Source of the DNA: Spirochaetota bacterium
GTDB lineage: Bacteria > Spirochaetota > Spirochaetia > Treponematales > Breznakiellaceae
Length of the DNA: 14,927 nucleotides
Direction: 5' to 3'
Assembly (NCBI GenBank): GCA_023398155.1
Contig: JAEWSV010000259.1
Coordinates: forward strand, 1-14,927
A program made the position numbers and the translations under genes. Each line of letters opens with the position of its first letter. The first letter of the stretch is position 1. The notes under the pieces were generated by a model. It was not told the DNA's origin and did no database searches. It was given only the letters and a program-made list of their open reading frames with translations. Below, piece after piece: positions 7,865-14,668 of the stretch.

Positions 7865-8989
7865 CTACCGAACCTCAATACGGTCCCGGGTAGCTATCGC
7901 TAATTCATCTTCCTTGAATGTAGTTGGGATGACATCCTCGCCCTTCCGCGATAGCCTTATCAGCACGCCTTCTTCCTTGTTCTCCGATGCGGCGCGCTGG
8001 AAGGCTTCTACAGAATCCCAGCTATGCGAAGTCGCCACGACTTGAATATTGAGACGTTGCGCCAATCTGAATACCGCTCGCCATGCATCGGTTTGGACCG
8101 AGTGATGCATCCCATTCTCGAATTCATCGATGAGTAACAGACCGTCTTTCGCATTGACGAGCGAGAGAATGATGCCGAAGAGCCTATTCAAGCCATCACC
8201 GTAAGAACGAAGCGGGACTGGGCGGAAGATATCGCTCGCGCGAACGATTGCCGTGCGATTCTGCCGGGGACCTTCTCCCCCTACCATCGAGACCGCTGAA
8301 ATCTCAGGGTCAATTATCCGCAAAGCCTCAACAACATCCTTTTCTCTATCAGTGAGTGCGATCTTGTCCCATAACGCACCTAAGGTTACCGTTCGTTCGC
8401 CCCCATAGGGGCTTACGAAAACGCAGGGAAGAGCCGCGTCATCGGCTATTTCCGAACGCACTGTGCGATATCGATTGGCAAAGCGACGCAACAAATCCAA
8501 AGGAAGTATCCGGCGGCCACCGCTGCCTTCGATTACCATAGCGGGCGTCGTCTCATTATCGGTAAAAAGCTCGTTCTGAGGGAGGAGTCTCCGATTTCCA
8601 TCTTGTTCCCGGATTTCTGTGAACCAACCGACGTTCAACGACACTTTCATGGGGCTCTGCCCCCCAGTAGAACTTATCTCGATAGGCTCTAGTGATGAAG
8701 AAAACTGAGGGAAACCATGGAATAGGCTAGACGTTTGAAAAATGCCTTCTGAATCTACCGGACGTGCTTGCTCCTCGCCATCTCCAGTATCTTCCTCCCT
8801 GAAACGCAGGATATTATTGATGATAGAGGGATCGGCATTCGATGCCAGAATCCTGATAGCTTCCAAGACTGATGATTTTCCAGTGTTATTGCGGCCGGTG
8901 ATCAAGTTCACCATCCCAAGACCTTTGATCTCCAGGTGGTTGATCGCACGGAAGCGTTTGATTTCAAGATCACCAAGACTATGCAGCAT
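7865..8989 (-). CDS. OLD-like / AAA15 ABC-type ATPase
   Basis: A 374-residue SMC/ABC-type ATPase. Residues 1-30 (LGDLEIKRFRAINHLEI) form the typical first strand of OLD/RecF-like proteins. Walker A is GRNNTGKSS (32-40), the signature-like helix is RSYGDGLNRLFGIIL (261-274), Walker B is LLLIDEFENGMHH (284-296), and the switch histidine lies in VVATSHSWD (H322). There is no TOPRIM domain in this protein; the next gene supplies it. Such ATPases often act as sensors or clamps that release or activate a partner nuclease during phage infection. The ATG at 8989 is preceded by AGGGG about seven bases upstream. The gene and its partner are clearly lower in GC (about 42-47% in sampled lines) than the flanking helicase (about 58-68%), so the pair looks like a transferred cassette inserted between helicase and methylase. 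Confidence 0.92.
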   Translation of the reverse strand: MLHSLGDLEIKRFRAINHLEIKGLGMVNLITGRNNTGKSSVLEAIRILASNADPSIINNILRFREEDTGDGEEQARPVDSEGIFQTSSLFHGFPQFSSSLEPIEISSTGGQSPMKVSLNVGWFTEIREQDGNRRLLPQNELFTDNETTPAMVIEGSGGRRILPLDLLRRFANRYRTVRSEIADDAALPCVFVSPYGGERTVTLGALWDKIALTDREKDVVEALRIIDPEISAVSMVGGEGPRQNRTAIVRASDIFRPVPLRSYGDGLNRLFGIILSLVNAKDGLLLIDEFENGMHHSVQTDAWRAVFRLAQRLNIQVVATSHSWDSVEAFQRAASENKEEGVLIRLSRKGEDVIPTTFKEDELAIATRDRIEVR

Positions 8990-9013
8990 GACTGATTCCC
9001 CTCTAGGCTCTCA

Positions 9014-9026
9014 ATTATACAGTATA
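9014..9026 (-). promoter_or_regulatory. Candidate promoter and operator for the ATPase/TOPRIM cassette
   Basis: In the 57-base gap after the helicase, the minus strand carries a perfect TATAAT (9019-9014), about 25 bases before the ATPase ATG. The matching -35 is weak (TGAGCA at 17-base spacing). Overlapping it is an inverted repeat, TATAC-A-GTATA (9016-9026), of a size that could bind a small dimeric repressor. This suggests that the cassette can be expressed independently of the upstream helicase transcript. Confidence 0.45.
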
Positions 9027-9046
9027 TGGAGCAGGATGCTCATCGC

Positions 9047-12000
9047 TCACCTCGGCTCCTCCGCCCTTGCCAAGAGCTGCGAGAACTCGTAGTTAACGCT
9101 CACCACCCCGAAATCAGGCTCCCGCGTGAACGGCTGCCTGAGATAATGGACCCGGTACGCCTCGTCGTCGAAGAACTCCACGATGGCCAAGATGTAGTCT
9201 TCCGGCTTGTTGAGCGAATACTTTATCTCATTCTGAGTCACCGTAATGGTCGGTGCTCCGGAGACACGTCCCTTCACCTCGATGAAGCGGAGCTTGCCGG
9301 TGCCCGGAACCTTGCTTTCGATGTCGTAACCGACTTTCTCGAATTCGCGGTCCACCGGCTCAAACCCGAGCTCGCGCTCCACTTTCATGACGGCCTCACG
9401 CGCGCGTGCGGCGCTCGCCTGAGTATCGATGGGATGATCGGGTTCCACCTGCGTTTTACCCTGCATGGCATCGATGAGTCCGCCGGGCACCACAAGAAAA
9501 CCGCCCTGCACCACCGGGGCGAGGGGAAGTATCTGGGCTTCCAGCTTGAGCTCGACCAGACGCTTTTCCAGCCGCGCCTGTAGGTTGTCGGCTCTCTTTC
9601 TAGCCTCTCCTGAGTTGAGCCGCGCGTTGGGCTTTCCCGACTGCTCCTCGGCTTTGAGTTCCTCCGCGCGGTGATCCCAGTAGTTGATCTCCTTGGTCAG
9701 GCGGTCCTTTACGGCGGCTACGGTCTTCGCGTTGAGCTCGAGCTTCTGCTTCTTTACCTCGTCCAGGTGCTCGGGCACGACCGTCTGGATGGCGTAGGCT
9801 TGGGCCGTTCGCTCCAGAGACTTGTCGATCCACGCGCATTCCGGGTGGTCCAGGATGGCGGTAATGCTCGGTTCGCCCTCGCGCAATGGTCGATAATCCA
9901 GATACGGCGCGTAATGGACGTGGTGGACGCAGCCTTCCGTCCCGAGTTCGATGTAGAGCATCCGTTTGGAGATGACGCGGCGCTCTCCCGATGCGGTCCG
10001 CCCGGCGTCCTGGATGGCGTGTTCGAGATAGAAGAACATCCTCGGAGCCAGGCCCCTATCGTTGTCGTCCACGAGGACCGCGCCGCGCTTTAGTATCTCC
10101 CGGTAGCGCTCAAGGGTAAGATCGATAACGGAATCCAAGAGCGGCGAGCCGGGACACACGAAGGCCGCCAGGGGCAAGCCGGGCACGTTCACCAGGGATT
10201 TCTCAAAGGCGATCCGCTCGTACCGGGGAAGCACGGGCTGGCGGATGCCGATCTGGCGATCCCGGTTGCGCACCGCGCCCGGTACGTTGCTCACCTCGTA
10301 GCGGCGGCTCTCGCGTTGGCGGAGCGTGCCGCCCAGGCGCTTGAAGGCCTCCAGGAAGAAGGATTCGATATAGTTCGGTTGAAGCCGTCGCGCTTCGGCG
10401 CGTTCCATATCCTCTCGTATGCGCATGATGCGGCTTGCGTCCATGGAATCCCGCACCAAGAGGTTATCATCAAGGAGCTTCTGGAGTTGGTCCTTATCCA
10501 ACGCGTTTTCAACCACCTTTTGGAGATGGTCCCGCACCTCCGGCTGTTCGCCGTAGCGGATGGCCTCAAGGAGGAGATCGCGGAGCGGTTTCCCGTCGAA
10601 TAGGAGCTTCCCGAGCACGTCGAAGACGCGTCCTCCGAGGCTGGCTCGCGCTTGTTCGAGCTTCTCTAGCAGTTTGCGATAGACATCGCCTTCCCTCGTC
10701 TCTTCGGCGACCAGGTTCCACAGATGGCAGACCTCGGTCTGGCCGATGCGGTGGATGCGGCCGAAACGCTGTTCCAGACGGTTCGGGTTCCACGGCAGGT
10801 CGTAGTTCACCATGAGGTGGGCTCGCTGCAAGTTGATGCCCTCACCTGCCGCGTCGGTCGCCAGGAGCACCTGCACTTCCGGTTGGAACTTGAAAGCTTC
10901 TTGCGCCTTGGCGCGTTCTTCCCTCCCCATTCCGCCGTGAATGCTCACGACCGCATCCTCCCGCCCGAGGAGGGCGGTGATCCGCTTATGGAGGTAGTTG
11001 AGCGTATCCCGATGTTCGGTGAAGATGACCAGCTTCTGGCGCGGCGAAGGGGCTGGTTTCGGCACCTCTGCGTCTCCATAGGCAGGCTCAGGATCAGCCG
11101 CGAAGTTGGCTATACCCTTAGGCGTGAATATCTCGCCCAGAAGACTCGCGAGCTCACGCCACTTCGTATCGGTCCCGCTCCTTCGGATGGCGAGTGCGAG
11201 GAATTCAAGCCGCTGGAGCGTTTGGATTTCGATCTTGAGCTCGGCTATTGTTCCCGCGGCCGTGGCTTGATCAAGGAATTCCTCTTCCGCCGCCTCGATT
11301 TCGTTCTCCGGCGCCTCTTCAAGGTCTTCGATTTCATCGGGATCGAGGGAGCGGCCGGTATCCGCCGGGTTTATTACCGTTGCCACGATACCGCGCGCAA
11401 CGACCTCGAGCTCGCGGAGCCGGCTCTCGAGCCGTTCGCGGCGCCGGCGCAAGGACTCGTAGATGGCCTCCGGCGAGGAGGCGAGCCTCCGCTGCAGGAC
11501 GGTCAGCGCGAACCCAACCATCCCCGTTCGTTTGCCCGAGGCGAGGGCTTCCGCCCGATTAAACTCTTCCCGGACATAAGTGGTGACTTCCGCGTAGAGC
11601 TGCGCCTCGCTTTCGGAAAGCTTGTAGGGGACCGTGTAGGCCATACGTTGGGGGAAGAGCGGCCGCCCGTCGAATTTGAGGAGCTCTTCCTTCACCATCC
11701 GTCGCATCAAATCCGAGGTATCGCTCGTATGCACGCCGTCGCGGAAGCGTCCTTCAAAACGGTCCCCGTCCAGGAGCGCCATGAAGAGCTGGAAATCTTC
11801 TTCCTTGCCGTTGTGGGGCGTGGCGGTCATCAGAAGGAAATGGCGCGTTATGGTGGAGAGCAGCCGTCCGAGCTGATACCGCTTCGTATAGGAAATTTCC
11901 CCGCCGAAAACGGTCGCCGACATCTTGTGCGCCTCGTCGCAGACTATGAGGTCCCATCGACAATCGGGCGCGGACAGCTTCGCCTGTATATCCTCGTTCC

Positions 12001-12631
12001 GCGAAAGCTTATCCAGGCGCGCGATGATCAAATCGGACTCGAGGAACCAGTTACCGGTCCGCGCCGCCTCGATCTTGTCGTTCGTGAGGATTTCGAACGG
12101 TAGGCCGAAGCGCTGGTAGAGCTCGTCCTGCCACTGTTCCGCGAGGCTCCCCGGGCATACGATAAGACAGCGCTGGAGATCGCCCCGCGCGATCAGTTCC
12201 TTAATGAGGAGCCCCGCCATGATGGTCTTTCCCGCGCCCGGATCGTCCGCCAGGAGGAACCTAAGCGGCTGCCGCGGCAGCATGGACTCATACACGGCCG
12301 TGATCTGGTGCGGGAGCGGCTCGACCATCGAGGTGTGGACCGCGAGCACCGGGTCAAAAAGATACGCAAGTCGGATCCGCTGAGCCTCGGAAACGAGACG
12401 GAACAGCGCTCCGTCTCCGTCGAAACTCCACGGCCGCCCTTCCTCCACGAGCTCGAGTTGGGCTTCGTTGTCACGATAGAGGAGCGTATCGGCGACTCTT
12501 CCCGACGAATCCTTATACGTAAGCTCCACGACCTCGGACCCGAACCATTTCACCGAAACGACCGTGATTTGATCGTTCGGCAAGATTCCTCGGAGTACGA
12601 CATCGGGATGGAGGGATTCGAGCTTGATCAC
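9047..12631 (-). CDS. SNF2-type superfamily 2 helicase/translocase with C-terminal DUF3883 domain
   Basis: A 1194-residue SF2 ATPase (COG0553 type; comparable to DrmD of DISARM and BrxHII of type 3 BREX). Walker A is LADDPGAGKTIMAG (127-140), the DEAH box is VCDEAH (230-235), motif III is LLMTATPHNG (267-276). The second helicase lobe shows DAAGEGINLQRA and RFGRIHRIGQT. After an insert and a charged helical stretch, the C-terminus (about 1081-1160) is DUF3883: GYDIES...LRFIEVKGR, where D1103, E1118 and K1120 are arranged like a PD-(D/E)xK nuclease site. It probably translocates on invading DNA; cleavage by the DUF3883 domain is possible but unproven. The start is GTG at 12631, with GAGG about eight bases upstream. 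Only 23 bases separate it from the chaperone stop, with no evident promoter in between, so it likely shares the TAC transcript. Confidence 0.95.
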   Translation of the reverse strand: MIKLESLHPDVVLRGILPNDQITVVSVKWFGSEVVELTYKDSSGRVADTLLYRDNEAQLELVEEGRPWSFDGDGALFRLVSEAQRIRLAYLFDPVLAVHTSMVEPLPHQITAVYESMLPRQPLRFLLADDPGAGKTIMAGLLIKELIARGDLQRCLIVCPGSLAEQWQDELYQRFGLPFEILTNDKIEAARTGNWFLESDLIIARLDKLSRNEDIQAKLSAPDCRWDLIVCDEAHKMSATVFGGEISYTKRYQLGRLLSTITRHFLLMTATPHNGKEEDFQLFMALLDGDRFEGRFRDGVHTSDTSDLMRRMVKEELLKFDGRPLFPQRMAYTVPYKLSESEAQLYAEVTTYVREEFNRAEALASGKRTGMVGFALTVLQRRLASSPEAIYESLRRRRERLESRLRELEVVARGIVATVINPADTGRSLDPDEIEDLEEAPENEIEAAEEEFLDQATAAGTIAELKIEIQTLQRLEFLALAIRRSGTDTKWRELASLLGEIFTPKGIANFAADPEPAYGDAEVPKPAPSPRQKLVIFTEHRDTLNYLHKRITALLGREDAVVSIHGGMGREERAKAQEAFKFQPEVQVLLATDAAGEGINLQRAHLMVNYDLPWNPNRLEQRFGRIHRIGQTEVCHLWNLVAEETREGDVYRKLLEKLEQARASLGGRVFDVLGKLLFDGKPLRDLLLEAIRYGEQPEVRDHLQKVVENALDKDQLQKLLDDNLLVRDSMDASRIMRIREDMERAEARRLQPNYIESFFLEAFKRLGGTLRQRESRRYEVSNVPGAVRNRDRQIGIRQPVLPRYERIAFEKSLVNVPGLPLAAFVCPGSPLLDSVIDLTLERYREILKRGAVLVDDNDRGLAPRMFFYLEHAIQDAGRTASGERRVISKRMLYIELGTEGCVHHVHYAPYLDYRPLREGEPSITAILDHPECAWIDKSLERTAQAYAIQTVVPEHLDEVKKQKLELNAKTVAAVKDRLTKEINYWDHRAEELKAEEQSGKPNARLNSGEARKRADNLQARLEKRLVELKLEAQILPLAPVVQGGFLVVPGGLIDAMQGKTQVEPDHPIDTQASAARAREAVMKVERELGFEPVDREFEKVGYDIESKVPGTGKLRFIEVKGRVSGAPTITVTQNEIKYSLNKPEDYILAIVEFFDDEAYRVHYLRQPFTREPDFGVVSVNYEFSQLLARAEEPR

Positions 12632-12654
12632 GGTTTAGCCTCGTTTTCAATACC

Positions 12655-13089
12655 TTATATCAGCCACGGCAGAACGACGGGCGCCATGCCGAGCCGGCTC
12701 ATACCATCAAGTACATGTTGCCGGAAAATCGGCCACATGGTCTTTTGTAGCTGCTTTTCTCTGAACACCTTGCGGAGCTCTTCATCGGCCCAAAGCTCGT
12801 CGAAACGCGCGACGTCGTGGAGACGGAAGACCAGAACGAATATCGATTCTTGATGGAAAATTGCACGGTCTTGAAAGCTGACATCCAGCTTGTATTTGGG
12901 TCTGAATATGCGAGTCTCCGGTGTCGGGGCCAGCGGATCATCGTTGGCGAAAAGTTGCTTCCACTCGAGTTCGCTTCCCTGCCCCGGCATCTGTCCGAGG
13001 CTATCGGAATGAATAGCCATCGGCTTGATTTCCTGGAGTTCGAGGGTATGGAGGAAACTGGTAAGCCGCTCGTTGATCTCGGAGCTCAT
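12655..13089 (-). CDS. SecB-like chaperone of a toxin-antitoxin-chaperone module
   Basis: A 144-residue protein, close to SecB in length (E. coli 155). The core beta strands read RPKYKLDVSF (63-72) and SIFVLVFRLHDVA (82-94). The C-terminal helix and tail, MWPIFRQHVLDGMSRLGMAPVVLPWL (118-143), match the SecB pattern of an aromatic-Pro start, an Arg-rich helix, and a Leu-Pro end, as in SecB-like TAC chaperones. In TAC systems such as Mycobacterium HigB1-HigA1-Rv1957 the chaperone binds and protects the antitoxin, and loss of chaperone activity during stress or infection frees the toxin. Its ATG overlaps the antitoxin stop (ATGA), so the two are translationally coupled. A housekeeping SecB is unlikely given this position. 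The fold assignment rests on pattern recognition only. Confidence 0.75.
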   Translation of the reverse strand: MSSEINERLTSFLHTLELQEIKPMAIHSDSLGQMPGQGSELEWKQLFANDDPLAPTPETRIFRPKYKLDVSFQDRAIFHQESIFVLVFRLHDVARFDELWADEELRKVFREKQLQKTMWPIFRQHVLDGMSRLGMAPVVLPWLI

Positions 13090-13796
13090 GATGCCGCCTG
13101 GAAAGAAACGGAAGGTTTCTCAAGGATGGAGGGAAGCCGATTCGAGACACCGTCGGACCAGGTCGCCTCGGTGATCAAGCGCGAGTAGTCCTGGAAAGAA
13201 GCGGCGCCGACATATGCGACAATCTGTTCAGGGACGGACCGGCTGTTATGCTCGGCGCAGGTCTCGATCTTATCCTTCTGGAGCGGCGTGAGTAGGGACG
13301 AAAGGGCTTCCAGCCCTGACCATTGAAGGGTTGCGGCGAACCCTTCCGAGCCTTCGATCCTCTGTCGTTGAATGGCGCCGATCTTGCCCTTGTTGAGGTC
13401 GTACATCGCCTTGAAGATGCGCGGGTCGTCGGCGAGCTTGAGGAGAAGACGATTCGTTGGATCGGGCGACGCCCCCTTCTCATAACTGTTCATGGTGAGT
13501 TCGCCGAAACCAAGGATAGCCCCGAAGGCTTTCTGGCTGGCCCCGTAACGGGAACGGAGCTCGACGAGCTGCTTAGGCGAGGGCGACTCGTAAAGACGGG
13601 CGTAGGCTTCGCGGGCCGCATCGAGGTTCGCATTGAGCTGTTCCGGCGTTTCGAACTCTTCTCCGCAGGTCGTACAGCGTGAGAAGCGCGCGATAAACGC
13701 GATCTCGCGCCCCTTGAGCGTTAACTTCTCTTCTCTTTCGACGACATCGATGTCCCGCGTCATGGCACAACGCGAGCAGGGCATTCGAGCGATCAT
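13086..13796 (-). CDS. MqsA-like antitoxin: YgiT-type zinc finger, HTH and long C-terminal extension
   Basis: A 236-residue antitoxin and probable autorepressor. Residues 1-50 form a YgiT/MqsA-type zinc finger with CSRC (C7, C10) and CTTC (C41, C44). Residues about 77-110 form an XRE-like helix-turn-helix (LVELRSRYGASQKAFGAILGFGELTMNSYEKG). E. coli MqsA, with the same two parts, is about 131 residues; here roughly 100 more residues follow, ending SILEKPSVSFQAAS. In TAC modules the antitoxin carries a C-terminal chaperone-addiction segment that makes it unstable without its SecB-like partner; the extension and the chaperone gene right behind it fit that model. The ATG overlaps the toxin stop and the stop overlaps the chaperone start, both as ATGA. 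The gene is intact although the toxin is not. Confidence 0.85.
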   Translation of the reverse strand: MIARMPCSRCAMTRDIDVVEREEKLTLKGREIAFIARFSRCTTCGEEFETPEQLNANLDAAREAYARLYESPSPKQLVELRSRYGASQKAFGAILGFGELTMNSYEKGASPDPTNRLLLKLADDPRIFKAMYDLNKGKIGAIQRQRIEGSEGFAATLQWSGLEALSSLLTPLQKDKIETCAEHNSRSVPEQIVAYVGAASFQDYSRLITEATWSDGVSNRLPSILEKPSVSFQAAS

Positions 13797-14144
13797 ATGA
13801 TCCCCTCTTCGTGAAACGACATCACGCTACCGACATCTCCGTCGGCATCGGTCCATATTTTCAACTTGATGTATAATTCTATCCGTTCGAAAGGTTCAAA
13901 CAACTCCGCATACGGATAGAAGAACAGCATCCCCTGCCGTCCCATTGTCATCCTTTCGAGGCCCCCACTGGTAGTGCTCGGGAGCAAGTTGCGCGATGAT
14001 GTCGAAGGCGTCTTCCGCATCGAGTCCTTCCCGCAGCATGAACTCCCAGGTTTTCCTATTCCGCGGCTCAAACCTCAGCGCCCCCGCTTCAAGAAGCGGC
14101 TTGAGCCGGGCAAGAAATTCTAAAGCAGGGGAGGCCTCGTCCAT
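13793..14144 (-). pseudogene. MqsR-like toxin, disrupted by a single-base frameshift
   Basis: Two overlapping frames together encode one toxin. The first runs from the ATG at 14144 (MDEASPALEFLARLKPLLEAG...) through APEHYQWGPRKDDNG and then drifts. The second supplies MLFFYPYAELFEPF, ELYIKLKIW and VMSFHEEGII, ending at 13793. Removing one base from the CCCC run at 13931-13934 (GGGG on the coding strand) joins them into 116 residues with the family pattern: N-terminal helices, GP..D...G, YIKLK and a terminal SFH. MqsR-like toxins are ribosome-type mRNA interferases. GAGG lies about eight bases before the ATG. As written, the product would miss the C-terminal core strands and should be inactive. 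A sequencing error is the main alternative, but the neighbouring long genes show no such errors. Confidence 0.7.
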
Positions 14145-14163
14145 AAAATATACCTCGAAAACT

Positions 14164-14202
14164 GGTATTGCGCAATACCGATCTTTTATTTTTCTGAGTA
14201 AA
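14164..14202 (-). promoter_or_regulatory. Promoter/operator of the TAC operon with a perfect 16-bp palindrome
   Basis: GGTATTGCGCAATACC at 14164-14179 is a perfect palindrome 20 bases before the toxin ATG. A -35-like TTTACT lies at 14202-14197 on the minus strand, placing the -10 region within the palindrome (GGTATT or TATTGC, both weak). MqsA-type antitoxins repress their own operon by binding palindromes at the promoter, so this is the best operator candidate. Since no separate promoter is obvious before the helicase, it may govern the long operon too. Confidence 0.5.
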
Positions 14203-14264
14203 TGGCGGCGCGGTGCTTGTGCTATGAAGAAAGGCGAAAGCCCGTTCCTATTGATATTACCCTA

Positions 14265-14515
14265 GTCGAAAGAAATGTAAAGACAAAATCTGATTGAGGT
14301 ATCAGATGTCGATGTCTATCCGCGTTTCGGAAAATATAGATGCAAGTATATGCTATATAATAAATTGTAAGGATCCATCGATTTGTTTGTCAGGAAAATG
14401 ATACATATTACGAAGCATTCCCCACGCAAAGCCTGGAAGAACTCCCCAGGAAAGGCCACTACCGATGAGGGCGGAGACGATCAAGAGTAAGGTGCCGATG
14501 AGGTGATGTTTACAG
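14265..14515. other. AT-rich region with hairpin and mini-ORF
   Basis: No intact gene is visible. It holds a perfect inverted repeat, ATCTGAT-6 nt-ATCAGAT (14288-14307), directly upstream of and overlapping an ATG at 14306. That ATG opens a plus-strand frame of 31 codons (14306-14401) beginning MSMSIRVSENIDAS, with TGAGGT as a fair Shine-Dalgarno. The first nine residues resemble the start of ribbon-helix-helix antitoxins, after which the resemblance ends. The rest, to 14515, shows only short unrelated frames. Confidence 0.35.
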
Positions 14516-14648
14516 GTTGAGTTTCATAATTCGGAACTCAAAAAGCTCTACGAGACCGGTTCTTCCCGGAAGTACAGATGGGAAGATCCCGACAAGAAGG
14601 TAGGCGTGGTCGCCATTGTGGACCCGACCTGAGCACTACGAAAGGTAA
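14516..14648 (+). pseudogene. higB: higB-type toxin remnant with internal deletion
   Basis: The plus strand from 14516 reads VEFHNSELKKLYETGSSRKYR, the usual N-terminus of HigB/RelE-superfamily toxins, followed directly by WEDPDKKVGVVAIVDPT, which is the usual C-terminus. Some fifty central residues are missing. A TGA at 14630-14632 interrupts the end; dropping the T at 14630 restores TEHYER and a TAA at 14646-14648. No in-frame start codon exists upstream (an in-frame TGA comes first). The gene therefore has at least three lesions and cannot make a working toxin. It sits directly before the higA remnant in the normal higBA order. Confidence 0.65.
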
Positions 14649-14668
14649 GCTGAGAGGTCGGGGCAGAA

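Noticed and set aside
7864..7878. Upstream TTG as the start of the DUF3226 protein
   Set aside because: It would add five residues overlapping the ATPase end; the ATG at 7863 begins the conserved strand and has a fitting ribosome site.
10724..12103. Plus-strand open frame of 459 codons opposite the helicase
   Set aside because: Shadow of the helicase, whose motifs all lie on the minus strand.
13931..13934. Phase-variable homopolymer switching the toxin
   Set aside because: A run of four bases is too short for typical slipped-strand variation.
13925..13940. Programmed +1 frameshift in the MqsR-like toxin
   Set aside because: No known slippery pattern or stimulatory stop codon is seen at the junction; a plain mutation or error explains it better.
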